A stretch of 64,000 bases of DNA. Source: Sulfurospirillum sp. GTDB lineage: Bacteria; Campylobacterota; Campylobacteria; Campylobacterales; Sulfurospirillaceae. Shown here piece by piece: positions 29,778 through 39,136 of the stretch (its first letter is position 1; each line of letters begins with the position of its first letter). Position numbers and translations under genes: made by a program. The DNA is taken from contig JACUTU010000004.1 in the NCBI GenBank assembly GCA_014859685.1, positions 62,001-126,000 on the forward strand, written 5' to 3'. A model generated the notes under the pieces. That model was not told where the DNA came from. It saw only the letters and a program-made list of their open reading frames with translations, and did not search any database.

Positions 29778-30845
29778 TTATATGCCAATATTGTTGATAA
29801 GCTCTTGAGGTTGCGTTGAGTATCGAATCGCATCATCCTTGGTTATCATATTTAATTTTAAAAATTTAATCATAGCTTGTGTTTGTGTGAGCATACTTGT
29901 TTTTGCTTGATTGAGTTGCATTTGCGAATAGATCTGGTGGATTTTATTTTCACGAATAAGATTTGCAGTTGCGGCATTGTTGATGAGAATTTCATGTATA
30001 GCAACTCTTCCACCTCCTATTTTTGGTAACAAACTCTGCGAGATAACTGCATAAAGTGAAGTTGAGAGCATATTTCGCACCTGTACTTGCTCTGGACCAT
30101 CAAAACTATCTACTATACGATTGATTGTCTGAACAGCTGAATTTGTGTGTAAAGTTGCAAATACCAAGTGTCCAGTTTCAGCCGCTGTGATAGCGGTACT
30201 GATTGTTTCACGATCACGCATCTCGCCTACAAGTATGACATCTGGATCTTCCCGTAAAGAAAACTTTAATCCTTTTGAAAAACTTTTTGTATCCTCGCCA
30301 ACATTTCTATGAGAAAAAAGCGATTTATTGTTTTCGTGCACAAATTCCACTGGATCTTCTATGGTAATGATGTGTTTATGCTCTGTTTTGTTGATCTCAT
30401 TAAGCATGGCCGCGAGCGTTGTTGATTTACCACTCCCTGTTGGCCCTGTAACAAGAATAAGCCCTTTTTCTCTTTTGGTGATATCTTTAAAAATTTCAGG
30501 AGCCTTGAGTTCATCCAATGAGGGAATTTGAATAGGAATGATTCTAAAAGCAGCAGCAACTTCATTATTCATGGTATAGTAATAGTTCACACGAAAACGA
30601 CCAATGTCGTTAAACATAATCGCAAAATCAAGCTCTTTGTTTTCTTCAAGTTCCTTTTTTTGACGATCAGTAATTAGCGTATAACATATCTCCTCGATAT
30701 CTTTACCGTCAAGTTTTTCCATATCAAGTGCAACAAGTTTGCCATCGATGCGAATCTGTGGTTCGCTTCTACTAACAAGATGTAGATCAGAAGCCTTATA
30801 GGCAATGATATTTTTGAGTAATGACTTGATGTTAATATTTGCCAT
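29778..30845 (-). CDS. pilT: PilT-type retraction ATPase
   Basis: Hexameric secretion ATPase of the PilT/PilU family, which retracts type IV pili. The 355 residues show the Walker A motif VTGPTGSGKSTTLAAM, the Asp box (IITIEDPVEFVH), Walker B (LREDPDVILVGEMRD) and the His box (TGHLVFATLHTNSA). The PilT-type motif AIHEILINNAATANLIRE is present. No other pilus genes are in the window. It lies between gatC and the GGDEF gene. Confidence 0.88.
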   Translation of the reverse strand: MANINIKSLLKNIIAYKASDLHLVSRSEPQIRIDGKLVALDMEKLDGKDIEEICYTLITDRQKKELEENKELDFAIMFNDIGRFRVNYYYTMNNEVAAAFRIIPIQIPSLDELKAPEIFKDITKREKGLILVTGPTGSGKSTTLAAMLNEINKTEHKHIITIEDPVEFVHENNKSLFSHRNVGEDTKSFSKGLKFSLREDPDVILVGEMRDRETISTAITAAETGHLVFATLHTNSAVQTINRIVDSFDGPEQVQVRNMLSTSLYAVISQSLLPKIGGGRVAIHEILINNAATANLIRENKIHQIYSQMQLNQAKTSMLTQTQAMIKFLKLNMITKDDAIRYSTQPQELINNIGI

Positions 30846-30866
30846 GAAAATTTCCTTTTTTGGATT

Positions 30867-31157
30867 TTATTCTATGATTTTTGGAACTACAAAATAGCCA
30901 TTATCTCGTTTAGGAGCGTGTTCTAAGATAGTATCTCTTACATGTAAGTCTGTACTTGGTATGTCTTTTCTTAAGGGTGTGCCACCTGCTAGTATTGTAA
31001 AAGTAGGTTCTTGCAAATCCAAATCAAGTTCATTGAGATTTTCCACAAAAGCAACTATTTCACTCAATTGCTCAATAACCCCAGCTCTTTTATCTTTTGC
31101 TATTTGCAAAGCCGCAAGATTTTCAAGTTTGCAAAGCAAATCATTATCAATTTTCAT
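30867..31157 (-). CDS. gatC: Aspartyl/glutamyl-tRNA amidotransferase subunit C
   Basis: Small subunit of GatCAB, which converts mischarged Asp-tRNA-Asn and Glu-tRNA-Gln to the correct amide forms. About 96 residues, normal size, with the conserved VEFV-like stretch IVAFVENLNELDLDL and the C-terminal LREDxP-like stretch PLRKDIPS. The ATG at 31157 has AAGGA upstream; a TTG nine bases further upstream is also in frame. gatA and gatB are elsewhere. Confidence 0.93.
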   Translation of the reverse strand: MKIDNDLLCKLENLAALQIAKDKRAGVIEQLSEIVAFVENLNELDLDLQEPTFTILAGGTPLRKDIPSTDLHVRDTILEHAPKRDNGYFVVPKIIE

Positions 31158-31187
31158 AAGTCCCAATCCTTGATTTTAATACAAAAA

Positions 31188-31193
31188 ATTATA
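31188..31193 (-). promoter_or_regulatory. Predicted -10 element for the gatC array
   Basis: On the minus strand the sequence reads GCTATAAT, about 30 bases before the gatC ATG. It is the likely start of the long minus-strand array from gatC toward aroE; further internal promoters are likely. Confidence 0.5.
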
Positions 31194-31300
31194 GCAAAAT
31201 ATAAATGGAGCTTGGCTGAAAACTAATGGAATAGTTTATTTTTATTTTTCTTATGATAAAATGACACCCATTTTTAAGCAATAAATATAAAGGATACAAT

Positions 31301-31879
31301 TTGGGATTAAAAGAAAATATAAGTGCTATAAAACAAGAAATTGGCGCTGAAGAACAGTTCTTGGAAAGTATGATCAAAGGTGAAAGATTTATAAAAAAAT
31401 ACAAAAAAATTATCCTTGCGATCCTTATAGCTTTGGCGATATTTGGCGTTGTGTACGCTGTTGTTAACTTTGTTCATGAGCGAAGATTGCAAGCTGGTAA
31501 TGAAGCATATCTTACACTTATGAGTGATGCAAAAGATGTAAAAGCTTTAGAATCTCTCGCATCAAATAATCCACAATTACATAATCTTTTTATGCTCACA
31601 ACAGCCTTGCAAAATGAAGATAAAATAGCTTTGCAAAAACTTTCACAATTCAAAGATGATGTTATCATAGCAGATTTTGCGGCATATCAGTTGGCAAGTT
31701 TTGAGGGAAAAACGATACAAACATCTGAACTTTTCGAAGGTCTTGTGCAATTGCAAAAAGGATATGCATTAATGCTCAAGGGCAAAGTAGCCGAGGCTAG
31801 ATTGGAATTTGCCTTGATCAATGACAATTCTCCTCTAAAAAATATTGCTCGAAGCCTTGAGCATTATCAAGGAAAATAA
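31301..31879 (+). CDS. Membrane-anchored TPR-like protein, YfgM-like
   Basis: A 192-residue protein with a cytoplasmic N-terminus, one membrane helix (about 37-58) and a helical domain of TPR type outside. It resembles the YfgM group (tetratricopeptide-like, linked with the SecYEG/BamB neighbourhood). It is followed directly by a BamB-like lipoprotein, an arrangement reminiscent of the yfgM-bamB order in other proteobacteria. No -35 box, but TATGATAAAAT lies about 45 bases upstream. TTG is the start codon. Confidence 0.65.
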   Translation: MGLKENISAIKQEIGAEEQFLESMIKGERFIKKYKKIILAILIALAIFGVVYAVVNFVHERRLQAGNEAYLTLMSDAKDVKALESLASNNPQLHNLFMLTTALQNEDKIALQKLSQFKDDVIIADFAAYQLASFEGKTIQTSELFEGLVQLQKGYALMLKGKVAEARLEFALINDNSPLKNIARSLEHYQGK

Positions 31880-31880
31880 A

Positions 31881-32888
31881 GTGAGAAAAATTTTACTACC
31901 TTTAAGTCTCGTTTTTTTGATACTCATAGTGAGCGGATGCAGTACGAAAAGAGAATATTTTGAGCCACTTAATCCAGCCGGAAAGATACGATATGATGGC
32001 TCGCTTCCCGATAAAATAATCGATGCAAGTAGAAACGGTGCAACGCTGCAAAATGGACAAGTTATCACCTCTACCGGTTTACAAAGCGTGCAATTACCGG
32101 AGGGATTTTTATTTGTAAATAGTGAAAATGATAGATACATCGGCGTTAATGCTTGTGGCGGATTGATTATTGTAGATGCAAACGGTACTCGATTGTACGA
32201 GAAAAAATTTGATTCCACCGTAGCAAGTGCTAATATAAAAGACAATATTTTAGCCTTAGTTTTTGCAGATAATTCTCTTGCCATCGTCGATATACTTAGC
32301 ACCAAAGAACTTTTTTCATTGCGAGGAGATATGGTGTATGCGCATGATTCAAAGATTGCATTGCCTTATTTTCTCAAAGGACTTGTTGTTTTTCCAACAC
32401 TTGATGGGAAGATTATCATTGTAGATACAAATACGCATCAAGTTGTAAGAGATATAGTTGTAAAAAGTGAAAAGTTTTTCTCAAATATTATCTATCTTGA
32501 TGTTCTAGATGATAGACTCGTTGCCGCTACAAAAAATAGAGTAATTTCAATCAATCCAACAAGTATGGCATACCTAGATGAAGAAATCAAGGATGTGATA
32601 ATTCTCAAAGATAGGGTGCTTATTTTTACAAAAGATGGCAAAATTTTACTTACAAATGCGGATCTTAAAGTGCTTAAAGAGAGAAAATTTAAATTTGCCG
32701 TGTTTGCTGGGATGATTTATGGTGAATTTATTTATGTGGTTGAAAGAGGCGGATACCTAATTGCTACTGATCTTGATCTTGTGAGTGTCAATATATATGA
32801 ATTGCCAGATGCAATTGATACATTTTTATTTACAACAAAAGATCAATTCTTTTATGGTGATAAATATTTTAAATTAGCAAAAAAATAG
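31881..32888 (+). CDS. BamB-like beta-propeller lipoprotein
   Basis: A 335-residue lipoprotein: signal peptide of about 20 residues with lipobox VSGC, then repeated beta-strand units typical of PQQ-like propellers (for example GGLIIVDANGTRLYEK, NSLAIVDILSTKEL, GKIIIVDTNTHQVV). It may be the BamB-like part of the outer-membrane protein assembly machine, but a canonical BamB motif set is not clear. The GTG at 31881 fits the signal peptide and has AAGGA upstream; an in-frame ATG at 31845 would put a hydrophilic stretch ahead of the signal peptide. Confidence 0.75.
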   Translation: MRKILLPLSLVFLILIVSGCSTKREYFEPLNPAGKIRYDGSLPDKIIDASRNGATLQNGQVITSTGLQSVQLPEGFLFVNSENDRYIGVNACGGLIIVDANGTRLYEKKFDSTVASANIKDNILALVFADNSLAIVDILSTKELFSLRGDMVYAHDSKIALPYFLKGLVVFPTLDGKIIIVDTNTHQVVRDIVVKSEKFFSNIIYLDVLDDRLVAATKNRVISINPTSMAYLDEEIKDVIILKDRVLIFTKDGKILLTNADLKVLKERKFKFAVFAGMIYGEFIYVVERGGYLIATDLDLVSVNIYELPDAIDTFLFTTKDQFFYGDKYFKLAKK

Positions 32889-32904
32889 CTAACTATTTGT
32901 GGAT

Positions 32905-33246
32905 ATGTTTTTATACAAACAGATAAGTGACCTTGCTATCAAGCGAAATCTTGTATTGGTAAAGCTTCAAGTTTTTGATAAAAAAAAATTAGGTACACGA
33001 AAGAAACTTACAGTTTTTATTGGCTTAGATACGAAAGATTTTTATCATACTTTTTTTATTTTTGAGCAAAAAAGTAGATTTGTTTTGCAGCATGCACACG
33101 AATTATCGCAACTGCAAGTGACTTTAGATGAGCTACGAAAAAGACGAAGCAGGTTTAAACATCTATGCCTTTGTTGCGCCGTATGTCAAAAAGCAAAAGT
33201 ATTTTTAGAAAATGAGGGTTGGAGAATACACGATGATTTTATGTGA
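32905..33246 (+). CDS. Small conserved-type hypothetical protein
   Basis: About 113 residues, basic, with a cysteine cluster (HLCLCCAVCQ) near the C-terminus that could bind a metal. I do not recognise the family. Position between the propeller lipoprotein and coaX matches a small unknown gene in C. jejuni as I recall. ATG at 32905 or GTG at 32899 could be the start. The end overlaps coaX by 14 bases. Confidence 0.6.
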   Translation: MFLYKQISDLAIKRNLVLVKLQVFDKKKLGTRKKLTVFIGLDTKDFYHTFFIFEQKSRFVLQHAHELSQLQVTLDELRKRRSRFKHLCLCCAVCQKAKVFLENEGWRIHDDFM

Positions 33247-33859
33247 TATTGGAAACTCAACTGTGGGTATGTATCATGATGGAAAAATATGGACTTTAAG
33301 TCATAATGAATTCAAAAACTATTCTAATAAAGAAAATATTTTTTATATTAGTGTCAATGATGCAATGTCAAACTATCTTCAAGATAAAAAAAACTTTAAG
33401 AATTTAGAGCCATTTTTTATTTTTGATACCATTTATCAAGGTATTGGTATCGATAGAATTGCCGCTTGCAGCACTGTGAAAGATGGTATAGTCATAGATG
33501 CTGGTAGTGCAATTACCGTGGATATTATGTCCAATGGTATGCACCTTGGTGGGTATATATTGCCAGGATTGAGTGCCTATCAAAAATCTTATGAGATGAT
33601 ATCTGCAAGACTTGCAGTAAGACTCAATCCAAATATTATACTTGATGCTTTGCCACAAAAAACAGAAGATGCCATATCTTATGGGATATGTAAATCGATT
33701 TTTTTGATGCTACAAGATACATGTAAAGAAAAAACAATCTATTTTACCGGTGGTGATGGAAAGTTTTTTTCAAAATTTTTTAAAAATGCTATTTATGATC
33801 GCACGCTTATCTTCCGTGGAATGTTAGCAGTGATACAAAAAGAAAAATTGAAGGAATAA
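33233..33859 (+). CDS. coaX: Type III pantothenate kinase
   Basis: First enzyme of coenzyme A synthesis, phosphorylating pantothenate. The ATG at 33233 gives the standard opening MILCDIGNST, the phosphate-binding loop of the CoaX fold; an upstream in-frame start would add seven residues before it. DAGSAITVD and GGYILPG are the other hallmark motifs. About 208 residues, short but in the range known for Campylobacterota. Confidence 0.93.
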   Translation: MILCDIGNSTVGMYHDGKIWTLSHNEFKNYSNKENIFYISVNDAMSNYLQDKKNFKNLEPFFIFDTIYQGIGIDRIAACSTVKDGIVIDAGSAITVDIMSNGMHLGGYILPGLSAYQKSYEMISARLAVRLNPNIILDALPQKTEDAISYGICKSIFLMLQDTCKEKTIYFTGGDGKFFSKFFKNAIYDRTLIFRGMLAVIQKEKLKE

Positions 33860-33862
33860 GCC

Positions 33863-34471
33863 ATGATAAGTATAGCGCTCCCAAAAGGTCGTATTGCTGA
33901 GGAAACTTTAGAGATATTTAGTTCTATTTTTGGAGACAGTTTTGTATTTGATGATCGAAAATTGATCTTAGAGGTTGGTGATTTTAAGTTTTTACTTGTG
34001 AGAAATCAAGATGTGCCTGCTTATGTCTTGCATCAAGCTGCTGATATTGGTGTTGTTGGTTTAGATGTACTTGAAGAAAAAGATGAGGATCTTATCCGTC
34101 TTTTAGATTTAGGTATTGGTAAGTGTAAAATTTGCGTTGGTTTGCAAGAGGGAAAAGAGTTAAATTATGATCTCCCAGAGATTAAAATTGCTACAAAAAT
34201 GAGCAATATCACTAAAAAATATTTTTCACAAAAAGCAGTAGCTGTTGAAATCATACATCTTTATGGCTCTATCGAGCTTGCCCCATTGGTAGGTTTATGT
34301 GATGCTATCGTAGATATTGTTGAAACTGGAGATACAATGCGGCAAAACGGGCTCAAAGTAGTAGAAACTATTATGGAGTCCTCTGCCTATTTGATTGCAA
34401 ATAAAAATAGTTTTATTCAAAAAAAAGCAGAGATTCTTTCACTATATGAAAAGATCTCACAGAAAATTTAA
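33863..34471 (+). CDS. hisG: ATP phosphoribosyltransferase, short form
   Basis: First step of histidine synthesis, joining ATP and PRPP. At 202 residues this is the short HisG form, without the C-terminal regulatory domain; short HisG works in complex with HisZ. Motifs: ALPKGRIAEE at the start, GVVGLDVLEE, and the PRPP loop DAIVDIVETGDTMRQNGL. hisZ is not in this window. It ends with a 4-base overlap with the convergent receiver gene. Confidence 0.95.
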   Translation: MISIALPKGRIAEETLEIFSSIFGDSFVFDDRKLILEVGDFKFLLVRNQDVPAYVLHQAADIGVVGLDVLEEKDEDLIRLLDLGIGKCKICVGLQEGKELNYDLPEIKIATKMSNITKKYFSQKAVAVEIIHLYGSIELAPLVGLCDAIVDIVETGDTMRQNGLKVVETIMESSAYLIANKNSFIQKKAEILSLYEKISQKI

Positions 34472-34848
34472 AGTAATTGTGCTATCTTCTCTATTTTGAG
34501 GGAGAGTTGTGCTTCTCTGATAGGTTTTACTAAAAAATCAAATGCACCATTGTTGAAAGCTTCTGTTTTTCTTGTTTCATCAGTGGTAAGAACAATCACG
34601 GGAATTTTATGAAGTTCTGGTATAGATTGGATGGTATCTAAAAACTCTATACCATCCATGATTGGCATTTTAATATCCAATAAAATAAGATCAATATCTC
34701 CAACTTCTTGAAGAAGATTGATCGCTTCAAGTCCATTTTTTGCCTCGCAAATTTCTCCTACAAGTGAATTTTTGTTGAGTATAGAATGCAATAATTTTAA
34801 GTTAATAAAATCATCATCCACTGTTAAAATTTTCATTTTTTTAGTCAT
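34468..34848 (-). CDS. Single-domain response regulator
   Basis: A 126-residue receiver domain without output domain. Acidic pair in ILTVDDDF, phospho-acceptor Asp in LILLDIKMPIMDG and Lys in DFLVKPIRE are all present. It lies 14 bases after the hybrid kinase gene on the same strand and is probably a relay or output partner of it. Confidence 0.9.
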   Translation of the reverse strand: MTKKMKILTVDDDFINLKLLHSILNKNSLVGEICEAKNGLEAINLLQEVGDIDLILLDIKMPIMDGIEFLDTIQSIPELHKIPVIVLTTDETRKTEAFNNGAFDFLVKPIREAQLSLKIEKIAQLL

Positions 34849-34862
34849 TCGCTAGCCTTTGA

Positions 34863-37800
34863 TTATAAGTATGTGCAAATAAGCTCTTCGAGTTGCTGTT
34901 TGCTGATGATATTTGGTTTTACTGCATCAAAAAGCATAGTTATATGCTCAGAAATTTCTTGTGATGGATCGTGAAACATAATGCTGTGTATTCCTTTGTT
35001 TTGTAATGTTATGGCGATAGTTTCTGGATCTAAACCCGATATCTCTTTGTCAAAGATTGCTATCTTATAGCTATTTTTAGCTATAAAATCTAAAAATTCC
35101 TCCAAAGAACTCGCTCTATCAATTTTATCTATAGTTTTTGAAAGTATAGAGGTGTAAATTTTTGTTTCAATTGGGCTTTTTTTCATGATAAGGATATTGT
35201 GTGTGTCAGTATCTCCATCTTCAACTAAATTTGCAATTTTTTGTGGAGATGAAGCCTCTATTGTAAGGTCTTGTATTTCAGATACTTCAGATACTTCGCT
35301 CTTCTCTTGTACTTGTACTATTGCTTTTGGCTGATCCTCAACAATTTTTTCAGGTATGAACATATTAAGAATGTTTAAAATTGCCTCTTGTTTAATAGGT
35401 TTTGTTATATATTCATCCAATCCCTCTTGCATAAATCTTTCCCTATCCCCCTTGAGTGCATTAGCTGTGACTGCAACTATAGGTATATGTTTGATATCAT
35501 TTTCTTTTTCATATTCTAGGATTTTATGTGTAGCCTGAATGCCATCCATTACAGGCATTGCTATATCCATAAATATCATATCATAATTATCACTCAGCCT
35601 TTTTTCGTAAGCAATTTTACCATTTGGCACGATGATAGGCTCAAGCCCTAAGTTCTCTAGCGTTCTTTTGATGAGTTTTTGGTTGATTTCATTGTCTTCG
35701 GCAACAAGTACTTTTGCATCAAACTTATGTCCATATTTGTGAACACTTTTTGTTGCAACTGTCTGCTCTACAACTTTTAATTCTTCTTCTTGTTTTGGCA
35801 AGATATCTTTAAATTGCTCGAGAGTTTTTGTTAATTTTGTGAGATTTATAGGCTCATAGAGCGGTGCGATAAATTGAGAGCGTATTTTTTCAAACATCCC
35901 ATGTTGCGAAGATTTCATAATGAGTATCATCGGAATGTGAGTTTTTTTGTATTCTTCAAGCTCGCCAGCTACAAGCGTGTCATAATGCACAATCATTGTA
36001 TTGACACCCGCTTTATAGATAAGATTTTTTAAATCAACAAAATCTTCATAATATCTTACATTTGAGCCAAAATATTTCATATATGCATATAAAAATTGAG
36101 AAGATATTTTTGGATTTTTATCTTGCTCGTAGATTGCTACGCTAAATTGACTGAAGCTGTTTTTTAAATCAGCTTCACTTGATGGAGATTCATCAAAATC
36201 AAGTGTGAAGTAAAATTTACTTCCCGCCCCACTTGTGCTTTCAACTTTTAATTCTCCGCCCATAAGACTGATAAATTTTGAAGAGATGGTGAGTCCAAGC
36301 CCAGTACCTCCAAATTTTCTTGTAATGGTAGAATCTGCTTGTGAAAAAGCATCAAAAATTCCGACTATTTTATCTTCACTAATCCCTATCCCACTGTCCT
36401 GAACGCTAAAAAGTAATCTTGCTTTGCCCGACGGAGTATTTTCTGTGCGTTTTATTTCTGTTGTGATATTTCCATCTTGTGGTGTAAATTTCACCGCATT
36501 ACTCATTAGGTTGATGAGAACTTCTTTGATTTTTGTGATATCACCTTTTAGGAAATTACTGAGACTAGGATCAATAAAAAGTGAGAGGCAAATATTTTTT
36601 TCAGCAGCTTTTGGTCCGTACACTTCTACGGCATTTTCAAATTCTTCAATTGGCGAAAAGAGGATTTCATCAATTTCTATTTTGTTGCTTTCAACTTTAG
36701 AGAGATCAAGAATGTTATTAATAATGTACAGAAGATTTTCAGAGCTTTTTTCTATAACATCTACAAACTCTTTTTTTTCATCATCAAGGTCGGTATTTTT
36801 CAAAAGCTCAGTAAAGCCGATAATGCCATTGAGCGGTGTTCTAATTTCATGTGACATATTTGCTAAAAATATACTTTTTGCAGCACTTGCTTCTTGTGCA
36901 TTATTTTTTTGTTGCGCAATATTTTCGATAGCTCTATCTATAACAACATAAGCAGCGTCCATTCCAGCAGCTGTATTAAAATCAACGATTGCATCTGTTT
37001 CTGCTAGTTCGCCAACTTTTTTAAAAATATTCTCTAGCCCTTTAATGTTTTTGCGAAACTGTCTTGACATAAAATACCCAACAATTAAGAGAATAATAGA
37101 TATAACCCAGATACCTCCAGCGCCCCCGAGCCGCTTGTAGGCTTCTTCATAATACTCCTCAACCTCTTCTTGCAAATCCTCATTAATTGCATCCGATGCT
37201 TTTTCTAGAAAAGCAATATTTTCAGATGCAAGTTCAAACCAAAGTGTAGGATCCATAAGATATTCACCACTTTGTGCTGCTCGAATAATTTCAGATTTTG
37301 CATTTTTTAGTTCATCTGAGAGTCTAAGTCTTTCATCTGAAGTTTTCAAATTTTTAATGATATTTGTTGCTTTACCATTAAAATCTATTCCATAATAAAA
37401 AGTGTTCGATCTTCCAAAAAGTTCAATCCAAGTAGCTAAATCTTCATCACTAAAAGGTGCATATTCACTGATAATTTTAGAGATAAAATCTCTCTCTTGC
37501 CCTGAATATTCTATGTCTTGATATATGGAAACAGCAGATGACGAAAGCGAAACAAGATCTGATTTAGTTGCAATTTTTGTAATGGATTTGAGTTCAAATA
37601 ATATTTTCGCATTTATTTGTGAATAATAATCAAAAAAGATGTCATTAAAATTATCTTTATCAAGTGAGTCAACTTTTTTTCTTGCTTCATCAATTTTATT
37701 GAGCATCGTTATGATTTGTGTGATTGTTAAATTTCTATTGCGTGTATTGTAAAAATCAGCAAACTCTTTTATGCTAAGATTGCTTGTTTGTCTTTGTTGC

Positions 37801-38048
37801 TTGAGTGTATCTTCAGCGACTGCACCGTCGCTTGCAAGGAAGGTTGCACTCAATCCCCTTTCTTTAGCAAGATTGATTGAGAGAGCATTTAAGACTTCAT
37901 TTTCTTTGAGTTTTTTTTCAAAATTTTCTATTTGAGTATATTGTGTGTATGACTGCCATAAAAAAAATGAAGAAAAAAGAAAAAGAATAAGAAGTGGATA
38001 AAAACTAATTAATCTTAGCGTATCTTGCGTTTTAAATTTCATACTCAT
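34863..38048 (-). CDS. Hybrid histidine kinase with NIT sensor and three receiver-like domains
   Basis: A 1061-residue sensor. A membrane helix (about 13-32) and another (about 308-326) enclose a large periplasmic NIT-type domain (motif LAKERGLSATFLAS), a family proposed to sense nitrate or nitrite. The kinase core has the His in FLANMSHEIRTPLNGI and ATPase motifs NLMSNAVKFTP and GGTGLGLTIS. Three receiver-like domains follow: a degenerate one (about 640-760) without a clear phospho-acceptor, a canonical one (KVLVAEDNEINQKL, MIFMDIAMPVMDG) and a C-terminal diverged one (KIAIFDKEISGLDP). No Hpt domain is seen in the chain. The ATG at 38048 has AGGAG seven bases upstream. Confidence 0.9.
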   Translation of the reverse strand: MSMKFKTQDTLRLISFYPLLILFLFSSFFLWQSYTQYTQIENFEKKLKENEVLNALSINLAKERGLSATFLASDGAVAEDTLKQQRQTSNLSIKEFADFYNTRNRNLTITQIITMLNKIDEARKKVDSLDKDNFNDIFFDYYSQINAKILFELKSITKIATKSDLVSLSSSAVSIYQDIEYSGQERDFISKIISEYAPFSDEDLATWIELFGRSNTFYYGIDFNGKATNIIKNLKTSDERLRLSDELKNAKSEIIRAAQSGEYLMDPTLWFELASENIAFLEKASDAINEDLQEEVEEYYEEAYKRLGGAGGIWVISIILLIVGYFMSRQFRKNIKGLENIFKKVGELAETDAIVDFNTAAGMDAAYVVIDRAIENIAQQKNNAQEASAAKSIFLANMSHEIRTPLNGIIGFTELLKNTDLDDEKKEFVDVIEKSSENLLYIINNILDLSKVESNKIEIDEILFSPIEEFENAVEVYGPKAAEKNICLSLFIDPSLSNFLKGDITKIKEVLINLMSNAVKFTPQDGNITTEIKRTENTPSGKARLLFSVQDSGIGISEDKIVGIFDAFSQADSTITRKFGGTGLGLTISSKFISLMGGELKVESTSGAGSKFYFTLDFDESPSSEADLKNSFSQFSVAIYEQDKNPKISSQFLYAYMKYFGSNVRYYEDFVDLKNLIYKAGVNTMIVHYDTLVAGELEEYKKTHIPMILIMKSSQHGMFEKIRSQFIAPLYEPINLTKLTKTLEQFKDILPKQEEELKVVEQTVATKSVHKYGHKFDAKVLVAEDNEINQKLIKRTLENLGLEPIIVPNGKIAYEKRLSDNYDMIFMDIAMPVMDGIQATHKILEYEKENDIKHIPIVAVTANALKGDRERFMQEGLDEYITKPIKQEAILNILNMFIPEKIVEDQPKAIVQVQEKSEVSEVSEIQDLTIEASSPQKIANLVEDGDTDTHNILIMKKSPIETKIYTSILSKTIDKIDRASSLEEFLDFIAKNSYKIAIFDKEISGLDPETIAITLQNKGIHSIMFHDPSQEISEHITMLFDAVKPNIISKQQLEELICTYL

Positions 38049-38063
38049 ATCGTTACTCCTAAT

Positions 38064-39050
38064 TTATAGTAAGTTGTTTTTAAATTGTGTAAAAAGCTGT
38101 TCAAAAATTGCCAATTGTTTTGAACGCTCAATTGTATCTTTTGCTTGCGTGATATCATACAGTTGTGTTGCAAATTGTTCTACATGTAAGGAATCAGCAA
38201 TACCTTTGAGCTTTGTAATCATAGCATTTATCTCATCTGTTGCATCATTTTGAATATATTCACGCAATGCGGGGAGATTTTTCTCTATATCGCTCACATA
38301 ATCATCGATAATCTCTGCTATGGTACTTATATCAAGACCAAGTTCTTGAGCGCACTCAACTATATCAAATGTTAATAAAATAGGCTCTTGAATTTCACTT
38401 GCTTGTATAGAATTATTTGCGTGATCATCTAGATCTATTTTAAGTTTTACATCGCCAAAATTTACATCGGTAGTTTTTGGAGCTTCTTCTGTAAAATCTT
38501 CTTCAAAATTGATATGAAAAACGCTCTTATTTTCATCTATGTGAGTGTCTGCATCCATTTTGATAACAAAATCTTCTTCAGCCACAAAATCATCATCCAA
38601 AGAGAAATCTTCTTGAACAGAAGGCTTCTCTATAGGAATTTGAGGCTCATTTTGAGGTATTTGAAGTTCTGAATTTTGAGTAGTCTGTGCATAATAAAAC
38701 TCGGTATTTTGTTGCGTGTTGATGGCTTGTAGTTCTATTGCATAGTATAGGGTGTTTTTATTATTTACATCGAAATTTGTAAGAAATATCTCCGTAATTT
38801 TAAAATTTGTTTCGATCTCTTGACCATTTTTTAGTTTTAACACAATGCTTTTTTTTGGAGCCCCACTATGCAAGGCATAATCAATCCATGAAAAGTTTTT
38901 AAATTTAAAAATGAAACCTGGTTTATTGCAAAAAAGATCAGCAAAATCTTTGCATTGGCTTGTAAATTCTTCTAAATCTTCAAAGCCTAAAAAAGAGAGT
39001 TCACTTTTGCTAAGGCCTAAAAAATTACCACTTTTGTCATAAAGTATCAT
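38064..39050 (-). CDS. Hpt-like signalling protein lacking the phospho-histidine
   Basis: A 328-residue soluble protein at the head of the hybrid-kinase operon. Residues 1-110 look PAS-like (MILYDKSGNFLGLSKSELSFLG, later IVLKLKNGQEIETNFKI). A very acidic linker follows. The last about 110 residues resemble a four-helix Hpt domain, but where Hpt proteins have HxLKG this one reads TKLKG, so the phospho-acceptor His appears replaced by Thr. It may be a binding rather than a phosphotransfer partner. The domain calls are by eye. Confidence 0.6.
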   Translation of the reverse strand: MILYDKSGNFLGLSKSELSFLGFEDLEEFTSQCKDFADLFCNKPGFIFKFKNFSWIDYALHSGAPKKSIVLKLKNGQEIETNFKITEIFLTNFDVNNKNTLYYAIELQAINTQQNTEFYYAQTTQNSELQIPQNEPQIPIEKPSVQEDFSLDDDFVAEEDFVIKMDADTHIDENKSVFHINFEEDFTEEAPKTTDVNFGDVKLKIDLDDHANNSIQASEIQEPILLTFDIVECAQELGLDISTIAEIIDDYVSDIEKNLPALREYIQNDATDEINAMITKLKGIADSLHVEQFATQLYDITQAKDTIERSKQLAIFEQLFTQFKNNLL

Positions 39051-39102
39051 GCAAATCCTTATAAAAATGAGAGAAATTCTCAGAAAATTAAGCCAACATT
39101 CA

Positions 39103-39108
39103 ATTATA
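39103..39108 (-). promoter_or_regulatory. Predicted -10 element for the hybrid-kinase operon
   Basis: Minus strand reads GTTATAATTG, about 55 bases before the start at 39050, with an imperfect inverted repeat just upstream (AAAGTGTTT/AAATACTTT on the plus strand at 39111-39132). Confidence 0.45.
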
Positions 39109-39136
39109 ACAAAGTGTTTCTTAAAATACTTTGTTG

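Noticed and set aside
30867-31166. TTG start for gatC at 31166
   Set aside because: The ATG nine bases downstream has the better-spaced AAGGA site and gives the normal GatC N-terminus.
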